A stretch of 64,000 nt of DNA, from the NCBI GenBank assembly GCA_034509735.1, contig JACGWO010000005.1, forward strand, positions 22,004,383 through 22,068,382, read 5' to 3'. Below the pieces are notes generated by a model. It had not been told where the DNA came from, did no database searches, and saw only the letters and a program-made list of their open reading frames with translations. Made by a program: the position numbers and the translations under genes. This document shows, one piece after another, positions 35,925 through 46,310 of this stretch. The number at the start of each line of letters is the position of its first letter. The stretch's first letter is position 1. Source of the DNA: Sesamum alatum (lineage: Eukaryota; Streptophyta; Magnoliopsida; Lamiales; Pedaliaceae).

Positions 35925-37868
35925 TGAAAGAGAATCCGGTGGATGGTCCCGGGAATTGCGCGAATGCGGAAGCGCGGTAAAAAATAAACATATTAAAATT
36001 TAGAAAATAAAAGGCATGCTTTTAATTTAAAGAACACGCTCAAGGGGTGTGCCCTTGAGGTTCCCGGGCGTTCGGTGTATCTCATGATCATAAAACAATT
36101 AAATAAATCATGGAGGCCATAGAGTTGAAAAATAAAGAGGGACGAAAATCTTAAACGAGACCTACCCGTTGTCGTTTTCGTCTTCAACTGCTACTCGCGT
36201 TGTTCCCCGTTTTGCACCAAGACCTCGTTCTTGAGATCCTCCAAATCGTGACACACGATCCACCCACGTATCTTGCACGTCGTGCTAGCAACGAACAAGT
36301 ATTATTTTTGGAGTGGACGAATCAATAACTCGTTATCAATTAACGGTATTGGTTCGTCTAAGTTCTTGATGTTCAAAGAACAAAAAGAACTAAGGAAAAA
36401 TATTTTCTTGCTAGAGAAAGAGAGAGGGGGCGGACGAGAGGTAGGAGAGGAGAGTGTGTGTTGTGTGTGTTTTTTCAAGAATCATCATCTTCTTAAATGT
36501 TGGAAGCTAGGGGTTTATATAGAGGAAGAGTTTAATCCTCTTTAAACTCAAACTCTAAGTAACCTAATTTGACTAGGATTTTGACCTAGTCAAAGTCCTA
36601 GTCAAACTAGTGTGAATATTTAAATCCTATTAAATATTCCAAAAGGCTAAAAGAATAAATATAATATAATAAATAAATATTACAATTTATTCTAAGCCCA
36701 TTAAATCAACCCTTTTAATAAATCCTATTTATTAATTTAATTCCCTTTATCAAATAGAAGGAATTAATTTCTCCAAGAAAATATAGGACCCGATTAAATC
36801 TAATTTAATCATTCCTTTACTCCAATATTTAATTCTAAATTAAATACTAAGTGTGTGTGTGGATAGTGTGTGACTATTTAAGTTCACCATTCAGCTAGAC
36901 TTGGTCGGATTCCTAGAATCCGTCCGTTACCATGGGTGGCCGTCTAGCAACGGTCCATGGCACTAGAGACTAGGTGAAATTTTCGGAGATGAACATTTAG
37001 GCTCTAACAGTACACTTGTCCTTCTGTCTTCGGTCTCATCACTTAGGGTCTAGGGCACGGAAAATGCAAGTACCCATTTTGGACCTAAGTGTCGGTCTGT
37101 CCTCACCAAACGCCGCAAGGGAAACCTTTTCCCTTCTGTTCAGTCACTGTGGCCACAGATTTCAGGGACAAGACACAGAGCATATATGAGACTCAACTGT
37201 CAACACCTTTTGACAGGAGACAGATCCTTTCTTGGAAACTACTGTCACTTTGTACACCCGAGCTGCACTAGACATGGCTTATGACTACTCAAGAGTATTT
37301 TGGCAATCTCTCACCATATCTAAGATACAGACCTGATGTACAGGTAAACTCAGCAGTTCCTCAAGTCAAAGGACTTGGCCTGTACCGTTGGAACCGGGAA
37401 TACACGTCATACCTTGCTGACCATACTCAAGGCCCTCCGTAAGACGGTTCCCGCGAGTCACCTCAGTCAGCTGCTTCCTAGCACGCTGACCCACTAACAC
37501 TGCTTAGACGACCTTCGTCACCCGTCGATGAAATACGACAGCAGATGCTTAGTGCAAGTCTCAAAGGGAATCCCGGTACCCATTTTCGGGATTCCTTGAC
37601 TTGGAGATTTCCGGACTGATTCGGTGAGACTGATTTCGTGGACCTACCTCCAAGCGTAGTCCCAGTCCCCGAAAACATTACTCAGTCCGTGGGCTTTGTT
37701 TGCGTAGTGAACAGAAATGTAAATGCAGATAAGTGAACGTAAACAAAGTATTGCCATATGAATTTTCACTTCTTTATTCATAAATATTTTATCAAATACC
37801 AAAGAATTGTCTAAACATAGGTTACATATTCCTGACAAAATTGGCTTACATGGTCAACTATTCTAACA
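35925..37868 (-). repeat. Type-B LTR, right LTR of Z
   Basis: 1944 bp, flanked on both sides by CAGCG (35920-35924 and 37869-37873). Taken alone with the X leader on both sides it has the form of a solo LTR. It lacks about 70 bp present in the left copy (junction near 36612). Confidence 0.92.
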
Positions 37869-38191
37869 CAGCGCGCCGCAAGCGCCCGCCTGCCAGCACA
37901 CACACTAGCGAGGCACGCCGGCTGGCAGGGGCGACAGCCAACTGCTGCTACTGCTGTCCGTTTTAATATGTTTTTGATTTCTTTTTTTCAGCACATTAAT
38001 ATACATAAAAATATTCTGAAAATAAACATGGAGTTTTTCAAGATCAAATCCATAAAATCGCACGTATAATGTCCATCAAATCCAAACAAATGAACAAGCA
38101 CATTCATTCATATATTCATACATATATAAACATGCTCATAAAGCCGTAAAAGCAAGTTGTACATGCCAAGCACATACATCTATGCCCCTTA
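37869..38191 (-). other. X leader, remainder next to primer binding site
   Basis: GC-rich start (37869-37960), then AT-rich. It continues X's leader after the Z insertion. No gene is seen. Confidence 0.75.
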
Positions 38192-38212
38192 CATCGAATC
38201 GCACTGATACCA
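38192..38212 (-). other. X primer binding site
   Basis: The minus strand reads TGGTATCAGTGCGATTCG, two bases from the 5' LTR. The first nine bases fit the initiator methionine tRNA 3' end. The rest departs from the usual copia sequence. Confidence 0.75.
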
Positions 38213-38214
38213 TT

Positions 38215-40432
38215 TGAAGGGAACAAGCGAATCCGCCCGGGAGCGCAAGCGGAAGCGTGAGAGCAGAATTAATCGCATAAATAAAGAAATTATCACAAAA
38301 TTCCAAGGGATGTACCCTTAGGTGCTCAACCGGGTGTTCGATGTAGGATGTAACAATATTAAAAGCATATATTGTACATAAAGCATAGAGATTAAAGATA
38401 AACTACTGTAGCGTAAAACCGAAATTACCTTTGTAGTTTAAACACTTGCACGGCTACTCGCGTTGTTCCTCTCCGTAAATGCTCACCAAGTCCAAACGTA
38501 TGTAATCTCTAGAGGTAATCCACACCACACCGGAAGAGATTCACGTTTTCCTTGCTAGAAGAAAATGGATCTTGGAGGATTGGGTTTAAGAAAATAGAAC
38601 ACTATTAATTATTATTTTTCTTAAACTTTATTTGTTCTTCCAAATGATCCAAGATCAAATGAAGAACAAAGGCGATGTGTTAGAGAGAGAGAGAGGGCCG
38701 AAAATTAGAGAGAGGTATGTAGTGTATTTTTCTTCTTTTTCCTAGAAAAAGATGAATTATGAATTCTCTTTTGCATTGATGAATGTATATACTCATATAT
38801 ATACAAAATTAATGTGATTATTGGAATGTCTCTAGGTTCATCCAAGGATGTCTAGATACATTCCAATCAATCCCACTAATTCATCAATCAAGCCTACCAT
38901 CTCTTAAGGTATGATTTAATCATACCAAAAGAGAGAGGCTTGATTGGAATTGTTTTGTCGCTTACCAAAAGAGACAAGTTTATTCATCAAGGCCATGTAT
39001 GGCCGATTTTTACCTCTCCAAGAATGGTAATTTTCGGCCATACCACTTTAGGAAGAAGTCCAACTTCTTCCTATTCCAAGAATGGAATTAATACACCTCT
39101 TCGGCCAAAATTTAACGGACCAGGTTTCACTGTAATCCAATTACGATGAACCCAAAAATTAAATCTCATTTAATTCAAGGTCCACTTAAATAATTTCCGT
39201 AGATCCATTAATCCAATTGAAAGATCCAATCTTTCGACTCTCTACATTAACCGATAAATCCTATTTACCGATTAAACGTGGGCCGATATAATATTGGCCC
39301 GTCCATCCAATGGACAATCCCTTAAGTAATCCAATTACATAATTATCCTCCGAAATTGACTCCAAGTCAATTTCTCCACCTTCTCGGTGATTTGTGTGTC
39401 ACCTTTTAGGTTCACCCTCAGCTAGACTTGGGCCCGTGTCCAACAGGGGCCTATTACCATGGGTGTCCATCTAGCAACGGTCAACGGCACTAGAGACTAG
39501 GTGAATGTTGGCGTGAACATTTAGGTGCTGATTCTGTATGGGTACGGTCCTTCCACCTACCGTCTCCCAGCCTTAGTCTAGGGTATGGAATTGGGCGTCG
39601 GTTCCCATCCTTGACTAGGCATTATGCTTAATAGTCGAGACCATGCATGCCTCATTGCATCGACACAGGAAACCATTTTCTGTTCGACCAACCACTGTGG
39701 CCACAGGTTTAAGCAGCATGAACGTATCTCCGAGTGCATAAGAGATACCTCTGTCACATACTGACACGGGATGGATCCTCTTCTTGGAACCCACCGTCCT
39801 TGCTATACATTCTAACTGCACTGGACAAAGCTTATAATGATCATCTTACAGAATGATCACCTCTAGCCAGATCCAAGATACAGTTATCCTGTGTACGTGA
39901 CTGCCATGGTTCCTCAAGTCTGCGGACTACTCCCGTACTATTGGAACCGGAGAAATCCAATCATACCGACCAAGCCTCCAAGGCTTTCATATAATGATCC
40001 CTCGAGTCAGTTCAGTCGGCTCGACCCCAGTCGACCAAACCACCAAGATCGTGTAGGCATCCCATGTCTGTCGCCGATGAAACATGACACTCATCCAATG
40101 AACACAACTCTTGGTGCAAGTCTCTATAGGACTCTCGATGCCCTGTCTCGAGGTCCTCGACTTAGAACGTTTCAGACCCAACTCTTTATCAGTTGGTTTC
40201 ATGACCACCATCAAATGCGTGGCCCAACTGCATGAGTTGTTAATCTGGTATGTGGGCTTTGTTGTGATATATGTAAAACACCATTTTAACTTATGAAAAA
40301 TGGGCACAAAAAAGTAGGTACCATTGGTAGTGAACACTCATTTTATTCATTACATAATATTACATTACATCAAGTTGTCAAATAGGTTATAAAATGCCAG
40401 ACATATTCGTTTTCTGGTCACCTATTCTAACA
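38215..40432 (-). repeat. Type-A LTR, 5' LTR of X (2218 bp)
   Basis: The plus strand runs from TGAAGGGAACAAGCG to CTATTCTAACA. It is followed by CATCC, the target duplication in the gypsy LTR. It is homologous over its full length to the solo LTR at 57340-59566 and more distantly to the type-B LTRs. The palindromic U3 domain lies at about 39410-39510. Confidence 0.92.
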
Positions 40433-40545
40433 CATCCCGACTAGCCTGACATGCTTTCTCTTCTCAAGTACCACTACGTTCTGGGTGATAGATCGAGATC
40501 ACGAGCATTAACCTCACCAAGAATCGCTACCTGCCACGCAGATTA
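40433..40545 (+). repeat. 3' end of gypsy 5' LTR
   Basis: Matches 44885-44996 (CCGGCTAGCCTGACGTGCTT in the 3' LTR) with scattered differences. It is cut on the left by X at CATCC. Confidence 0.88.
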
Positions 40546-40546
40546 G

Positions 40547-40563
40547 TTGGCGTTTTCTGCGGG
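40547..40563 (+). other. Gypsy primer binding site
   Basis: TTGGCGTTTTCTGCGGG, close to the TGGCGCC-type sites common in plant gypsy elements, right after the LTR remnant. Confidence 0.65.
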
Positions 40564-40592
40564 AAATTTGAGAAGAGCACTTAAGATTCGAG

Positions 40593-41660
40593 ATGAAAGG
40601 ACCATTAGGAGGCGAACAAACACTAGGAGAATTTAATAAAGCTTTTTCACAACCTGGAGGGCAAATTCTCTAGATTACAAAGAAAGAGTTACAACGGATG
40701 ATCAATAAAGCTACTACGAATGCGAATAGAAATGCTATAGTCGAATACGAAAGATGAACCACGACCCCGTGTGCGTATGATTCAAGGAAGAGATAGTTAT
40801 TCAAGGGAAAGGAGGGGGAAGGTGACCTAAAGAAGGTGACTAGTAAAGGGATGCCTGGGAAAAGCGCCAAAATGAAACTTTTGGATGAAGCATCAAATGA
40901 GAAAGAAAGAATCGGAAGGAGAGAGCTCAGAATATCGAGGGCTGAGGTGGAGAACGTAGGTGGCCAAGTAGAGAGACTGGGGTTACATATTAATGAATTG
41001 AAGAGAAAAGGGGAGATAGTTGTGCATAATAGAAATTCGCCATTTTCAAACAAAATAATGACTGAGGTCGTTGATCCCAGCCTTTGGATGCCCTACCTAC
41101 CTAAATGTGATGGAACCAAAGACCCACAAGAGCATATTGCAGGATTTGAACAGGTAATGAACCTATATGGTCAATCTGATTCTATGAACGCAAAAAAAAT
41201 TGTGACTACCTTGACAGGAAAGGTGCAAGAATGGTTCACCAACCTGCCTACTGGTGCGATCTATTCGTACAGACAATTGATTCACAAATCCGCGTTTCCC
41301 TTTGCAAACAAGAAAATAGAAGACGTCGACTACCTAATTGTTCACCATAAGACAAAAGGAAGACAAGTCGCTCAAAAATTTTGTAGGAAGGTTCAATAAC
41401 GAGAACTCAGAAGTCCAGGATCTCAGAATTGATATAATGATAAGTATCCTTATACATGGGGTGATGAAAGGGCCGTTCGCATCAGTGCTCGCGAGAGACC
41501 CACCAAAAGACGTGAAATAGTTGATGAAGATGGCACAAAAATACATAGAAGAGGAAGAGATGAACGCAATGAAAGATGAAGAATGGTATGATAGCGGTCG
41601 TGACAGGGGTCGAGGTCGCGAAAGAGGTATGCTAGAAGCAGCTCCTTTGAAAGAGGAAGT
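40593..41660 (+). pseudogene. Gypsy gag (broken)
   Basis: The probable start is at 40593 (MKGPLGGEQTLGEFNKAFSQ), with TAG stops at 40671 and further on. The frame at 40836-41399 covers the retrotransposon gag domain (LPKCDGTKDPQEHIAGFEQV, KKIVTTLTGKVQEWFTNLP). A frameshift near 41340 moves it to 41338-41520 (EDKSLKNFVGRFNNEN, VMKGPFASVLARDPP), which ends in TAG. The reading continues to a KYIEEEEMNAMKDEEWYD stretch and an Arg-Gly basic tail. The role was the capsid. Confidence 0.87.
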
Positions 41661-41669
41661 GAGATAGTT

Positions 41670-42305
41670 TTGAAGGTTGAGCAGGAAGAGGAGATCACCT
41701 TTAGGAGAAATGACTTGACATCAGAGATGGGGTCACTGAACAACCCAATGGTGATCAAGATAGACATTGCGATTTTTTTGGTGGACAAGGTGTTAGTTGA
41801 CAATGGTTGCTCTGTGGACATTTTGTTCATGGGAGCATTGAGGAAAATGGATTTAGATGGTGCGTCCTTACAAACAGCACGGAACCCCTTAGTGGGATTT
41901 GGGGGAAGTGAGATACCGCCGTTGGGAACAATTGACCTTCCTGCTTCGTTGGGTGATGAGCCAAGAAGGAGAACGTCGAAGGTAAGATTCTTGGTGGTAG
42001 ACACACCATTTGCATATAACGTAATTTTGGGGAGACTCGGATTGAATCGATTTCAGGCAGTAGTGTGCACCTATCTCCTGAAGATGAAGTTCCCAATAAG
42101 ACATGGAATAGGCAAGGTGAGGTGCAACCAGGGGGAGGCTAGGAACTGTTACAACCTATTCTTGAAACAGGGTGAGAGTGATGACCTAAAAACCAAAAGA
42201 AGGGTAGGGGCTGAGCACCCGGTTGAGGAGATGGACTCTGTAAAGAAGTCCAAGCCCGAGCAGATAGAACCAACAAAAGAATATAGGACGATTGAATTGG
42301 TATAA
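41670..42305 (+). pseudogene. Gypsy protease frame (211 codons)
   Basis: Open frame that includes the retropepsin-like motif VLVDNGCSVDILF near residue 45 and the second conserved part FAYNVILGRLGLNRFQAVVC near residue 122. D-N-G in place of D-S/T-G is common in this branch of plant gypsy elements. The N-terminal methionine is not a natural start, as it would belong to a gag-pol reading. It ends in TAA before the reverse transcriptase. Confidence 0.85.
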
Positions 42306-42945
42306 GGAGAAGCAAGTAAAATGACCAGAATTGGATCACGTATGACCTCGAGCTTAGAGACGATGGTGATCGAGTTTCTCAAGTAGAACACAGATATGTT
42401 AGCATGGAGCCCATCAGATTTCAAAGCTATCGATCCTGAGGTTATAGTTCATAGACTTTACGTTGATCCACAGGTTAGGCCAGTCAAATAGAAGAAGAGG
42501 ATGTTTAGGGTCGAGCGGAACAAGATCATCGAAGTGGAGGTAACCAAATTGCTAGAGCTTGGTATGTGCCAGGGCTGCAATACACCGATTGGTTATCAAA
42601 CGTGGTGATTGTAACAAAGACCTCAGCAAAGTGGCGAATGTGCACGGAAAAGTAGCGAATGTGCATGGATTTCATGGACTTAAACAAAGCGTGCCCTAAG
42701 AACCCTAGCTGCTACCTCAAATCGACTTATTGGTAGACTCTACCGTAGGGTGCTTGTTGTTCAGTAGGATGGATGCATACCAGGGATACCACCAGATTTT
42801 TATGGCGGAAGAAGCTAGAGATAAGACATCTTTTATAATCGAAAATGGTATTTACTGTTATAATAAAATGTCGTTTGACGTGAAAAATGCAGGCGCTATT
42901 TACTAAAGGCTGGTAAACAAAATGTTGAAAGAACTTACAGGCTGC
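42306..42945 (+). pseudogene. Gypsy reverse transcriptase, N-terminal fragment
   Basis: In broken frames one reads FKAIDPEVIVHRLYVDPQVR, then ERNKIIEVEVTKLLELG, and later MDAYQGYHQIFMAEEARDKT and SFIIENGIYCYNKMSFDVKN. These are the fingers and start of the palm of a gypsy reverse transcriptase. In-frame TAG codons interrupt it, and it stops before the YVDD box. The rest of reverse transcriptase, RNase H and nearly all integrase are deleted. Confidence 0.82.
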
Positions 42946-42974
42946 AAGATCTGGAAGGAAAAGACATCCTGTGA

Positions 42975-43013
42975 CCATTGAACATTCATAACTTGAAGAA
43001 ATTTTATGCATAG
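42975..43013 (+). pseudogene. Last codons of gypsy integrase
   Basis: The frame PLNIHNLKKFYA followed by TAG resembles the usual C-terminus of Tat-type pol (W-N-x-x-x-L-K-K-F/Y-Y). It lies only 30 bp after the reverse transcriptase fragment, so an internal deletion joined the two. Confidence 0.65.
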
Positions 43014-43034
43014 GCGTGGCATGCGATCGGGAAG

Positions 43035-43975
43035 CTAGATGGTCTGTGAAAGACCACTTTTGTGCTAAGTCTCAAGATGCTTTTGGGTGCCATGAAATCA
43101 AGAAGCAGATGGTCTGTGAAAGACCACTTTTGTGCTAAATTTTTGAGACGCTTTTGGAAGACACGCGATCAGAACGCAGATGGTCTGGACAAGACCACTT
43201 TTTGTGCTAAATCTCAAGACGCTTGTGGGTGACATGCGACCAAAAAATAGATGGTCTATGAAAGATCACTTTTGGGCTAAGTTTTTGGATGCTTATGAAA
43301 AGCCATGTAAACAATCTGTAAAAGATCTAGAATAGTAGGATCTGAAAAAGATCCCTTTTGAGATTAGCTCAAATGTTGAAAGTTTACCAAGTGTAAGGAT
43401 CTGTGAAAGATCATTTAAATACAATCGGGCTACTTAATTTCATGTGCACAGTCATTTACTCCTGTGGGTTACGTGACATCATCAAAACGATCTCAAAAAG
43501 ATCAAAAAGATCACCTCAAAACGATCTGAAAAAGATCATCACAAGTGATCTGTGAAAGATCACCTCAAAACGATTAAAAAAGATCGTCTCAAGTGATATG
43601 TGGAAGATCACCTCGAAATGATTTGAAAAAGATCATCTCAAAACGATCTAGAAAAGATCACCTCAAAACGATCTGAAAAAGATCGTTTCAAGTGATCTGT
43701 TATATATTACCTCAAAACGATCTGAAAAAGATCATCTCAAAACAATCTTAAAAAGATCGTCTCAAATGATTTGTGAAAGATCACCCCAAGTGATTTGAAA
43801 AAGATCACCCAAAGTGATCTGTGGAAAATCACCTAAAAACGATTGGAAATAGATCGTCTCAAATGATCTGTGAAAGATCACCTCAAAACGATCTGACAAA
43901 GATCATCTCAAGTGATCTGTGAAAGATTTGAAAAAGATCGTCCCAAATGATCTGTAAAAGAGCAAGGTCACGATA
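43035..43975. repeat. Array of short hairpin repeats (GATC type) in gypsy 3' region
   Basis: From 43041 to about 43412, hairpins such as GGTCTGTGAAAGACC (43041-43055, 43111-43125) and GGATCTGAAAAAGATCC (43338-43354) recur at irregular spacing. From about 43479 to 43975 they are packed about every 22-23 bp in roughly twenty units. Two unit types alternate: arms GTGATCT/AGATCAC with loop GTGAA, and arms ACGATCT/AGATCGT with loop GAAAA. Some units mix the two arms. No coding frame is present. Confidence 0.85.
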
Positions 43976-44285
43976 TTATCGGAAAGGGATTTCTCCAACA
44001 AGGTCGCATACCTCCCACGAGGTTGCGTTATTATCTGAAAAAAGATTTACCTTCAAGAAGGTCGCGTATCTCTTGTGAGGTCGCGTTATTATCTGAAAAA
44101 AAAAATATGTTCAAGGTTGCATACCTCCCGCGAGGTCGCGTTATTATCTGAAAAAGATTTATCTTCAAGGCAGCATACCTCTTGCGAGGTCGCGTTATTA
44201 TCTGAAAATGATTTATCTTCAAGAAGGTCGCGTACCTCCCGTGAGGTCGCGTTATTATCTGAGAATGATTTTCCCAAGTTAAGCT
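43976..44285. repeat. Tandem 60-bp repeats with GC hairpins, gypsy 3' region
   Basis: About five copies of a unit of roughly 60 bp. The core words are GAGGTCGCGTTATTATCTG and a stem ACCTC-CCGT-GAGGT flanked by CGCG on both sides. In the first copy the flanks are CGCA and TGCG, so pairing is kept while the bases differ. Confidence 0.82.
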
Positions 44286-44489
44286 CAACTCCAAAAGGTC
44301 GAGGTAGAATAAATACGAAAAAAAAAATCGAGTTAAACTCCGCTATGAGAAGTCAAGGTAGAAGGTTTTGGCAAAATGGGCAAATGGCTTCCCAAGTTAT
44401 CAGAAATGGAAAGATTATCATAATAGCAAGAAGACGGGACTAATCACATGATGCCTGTTGAACTTCTTCCAGTGCAATACCTTGCACTA

Positions 44490-44507
44490 GAAGAAGTGGG
44501 GGACTAG
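44490..44507 (+). other. Gypsy polypurine tract
   Basis: GAAGAAGTGGGGGACTAG directly before the 3' LTR. Such a purine run is the expected plus-strand primer. Confidence 0.75.
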
Positions 44508-44996
44508 TGATAGGGGTTGTACCCCATATATATGAAAAAGACATAAATAACCCTGAAAATGTGCTAAATTTACATATGAGCCTTAGGATCCGCACACAAG
44601 ATAGTCGGTTCGCTACCCCCGACCCGACCTGGACTCACGATCCAGATCAAGACCCGCCCCGAAAGACCCAAAATCTAGACCCTTTGTTGTTTGACAGCAT
44701 AAGTCTTGAGATGAAGCCACGTGGACGAAGCAACTACATACGTTTGGCCCTATAAACACATCTATCCTACTGTATTTATGGTGAGACTTATTGATTGCAT
44801 TCGATCTACTACTTTACTTAGATCACACTTTTACCATCTCGGACTTGAGCTGACTTAGGCATGGGAGGGTTTTCACCGAGGACCATCCCGGCTAGCCTGA
44901 CGTGCTTTCTCTTCTCAGGTACCACTACGTTATGGGTGATAGATTGAGATCGCGAGCATTAACCTGACAAAAAATTGCTACCTACCACCCGGATCA
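44508..44996 (+). repeat. Gypsy 3' LTR (489 bp)
   Basis: Runs from TGATAGGGGTTG to CCCGGATCA. Its last 112 bp match the 5' LTR remnant at 40433-40545. The complete left end is known only from this copy, as X destroyed the other. Confidence 0.8.
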
Positions 44997-46230
44997 ATAT
45001 ATATGTATTTTTTAGGATGAAAAATAAGGCGTATTCGCATAAAAAGTGGTCGTTACACACAACCAGCCTTATGGGGTCTCTTGTTTGTTTCTTGTTCCAC
45101 AACAGGATCATATAAGATGTTTTTAGAGCTTGAAGATGTTAGATCTTATTTTTAAAATAAGCCTGTAAAGTATTTGGATAAAATAAAATTTGAGAGCTTG
45201 TAAACTGTTAGTATATGAAAATTTAATTTAAAAGAATTCGTTAAAATCTTAGAATAAGTTAACAACTCCTTAATTTTATTTTATTTTTTTCAGAGAGCTA
45301 CCTATAAGCTTCTAATATTTTATTTTTAGAGCTTATAAACTCTTCTCCTAAAAATATACCAATTACCAAATACTCTGTATCATCTTATACTCTCTTAAAC
45401 ATCTTATAAGATATTTTAAAGAGTTTACAATCTCACCCAAATACCATCTTAATTGCTCTTAACTAATACACAATTTACAGATACACTTCAATCCTAAATA
45501 TTACAAGAAAATTGCAGTTTCGATTCCAAAATATAGGATGATTTGGAATATTAGTCACATACTTTTTGAAATAGCCAACATTAATCCCACACATTAAAAA
45601 AAATATTGCAAAGTTAGTCCTACTGTTGTAATATTAATCTGACACATTAGGTAAACGTTGCAAAATTAGTTCCACAATTTATATAAACGTTGCAAAATTA
45701 GTCCACAAGTTAGTCCTAGATGTTGTAAAGTTAGTCCCAAGCATTCCACATGTTAAAAAAACCGTTGCAAATTTAGTCTCAAATGTTGCAAAGTTAGTCC
45801 CAAACATTACAATTTTTTTACGATGGAACTAACTTTGCAACGTTTTTTTCGTTTTTTTAAAATATGAGACTAATATTAAAAATCACACTATACTTTGTAA
45901 CCAAAATTACAATTTTCTCTGCATTTGCCTGGTTTGAAACTATATCTCAAACACAGATGCACCACTTCAAAGAACCATGCACGCTGAGTTATCACGTTGT
46001 AAAGCTTAATTACATGCATCCAAATAGATACAAATTATATTAGTCAGCTCAATTATGACATCAAAATATAGAATAAAGAAGCGAAGGAATAAAGTGGTGA
46101 TGATCTTGTTCTTGTAGTGGATACTAACATGCTCATCAAGTCATACCTTTCTTGATCCAACTTGCAACTTTAATTTCTTCGCAACCAAGATTTGAATGTG
46201 TGCTCTGGGCTTCTCTCTCTCTTTCTCTCT
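44997..46230. other. AT-rich intergenic region before the reticulon gene
   Basis: No gene is seen. Inverted repeats resembling small transposons lie at about 45113-45450 (arms around ATAAGATGTTTTTAGAG and its complement) and at 45506-45918. Confidence 0.6.
45506..45918. mobile_element. Fold-back MITE with TTAGTCC repeats
   Basis: 413 bp with imperfect terminal inverted repeats (AGAAAATTGCAGTTTCGATT on the left; the complement of AGAAAATTGTAATTTTGGTT on the right). Inside it has about eight copies of the word AAAGTTAGTCC or close variants. No clear target duplication is visible. Confidence 0.6.
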
Positions 46231-46256
46231 CCATAAATATATATATATATATGCCC
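46211..46256 (+). promoter_or_regulatory. Candidate core promoter of the reticulon gene
   Basis: A CT-rich patch (46211-46231) is followed by CATAAATATATATATATA about 55-80 bp before the start codon. The distance would allow a short 5' untranslated region. It could also be a plain microsatellite. Confidence 0.35.
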
Positions 46257-46310
46257 ATTACAGTGCTATCTCTGTCTGTTTAAGAGAATTTTGCAAGAAT
46301 TTTCTTAATT

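Larger units (their letters stand above)
26904..37868 (-). mobile_element. Copia element Z (type-B LTR) nested in X, with chimeric 5' end
   Basis: Minus-strand copia element with an LTR at each end, a polypurine tract, pol and gag. CAGCG flanks it at 26899-26903 and 37869-37873, and X's leader continues across. Its own primer binding site and final leader are missing. At 35045 the sequence switches to a second copy of X's leader (35045-35924), which again ends in CAGCG before the right LTR. This structure fits a tandem duplication by unequal exchange, not a simple insertion. Confidence 0.88.
8020..40432 (-). mobile_element. Copia element X (type-A LTR), host of nested Y and Z
   Basis: Old minus-strand copia element in five pieces. 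They are the rearranged 3' LTR (8020-10120), RNase H (10121-10862), reverse transcriptase to leader (22835-26903), the end of the leader with primer binding site (37869-38214), and an intact 5' LTR (38215-40432). The pieces are continuous once Y (target duplication ACTGC/ATTGC) and Z (target duplication CAGCG) are removed. X lies in the 5' LTR of a gypsy element with right-hand target duplication CATCC. The left-hand partner is not visible. The protease region is absent. Confidence 0.85.
40433..44996 (+). mobile_element. Deleted Ty3/gypsy element, Tat-like
   Basis: Plus-strand element with the last 113 bp of a 5' LTR, primer binding site, gag, protease and start of reverse transcriptase. A large deletion follows, then the last codons of integrase, a long repeat-rich 3' region, a polypurine tract and a 489-bp 3' LTR. 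The order, the DNG-type protease and the repeat-rich 3' part suggest the Tat/Ogre side of plant gypsy elements; that assignment is inference. X has replaced the left part of the 5' LTR. Confidence 0.87.

Noticed and set aside
43479..43975. CRISPR array
   Set aside because: The repeats are short, degenerate and themselves palindromic without unique spacers, and the context is a plant gypsy element.
44031..44443. Repetitive frames on both strands at 44031-44443
   Set aside because: They are translations of the 60-bp tandem repeat and contain no domain.
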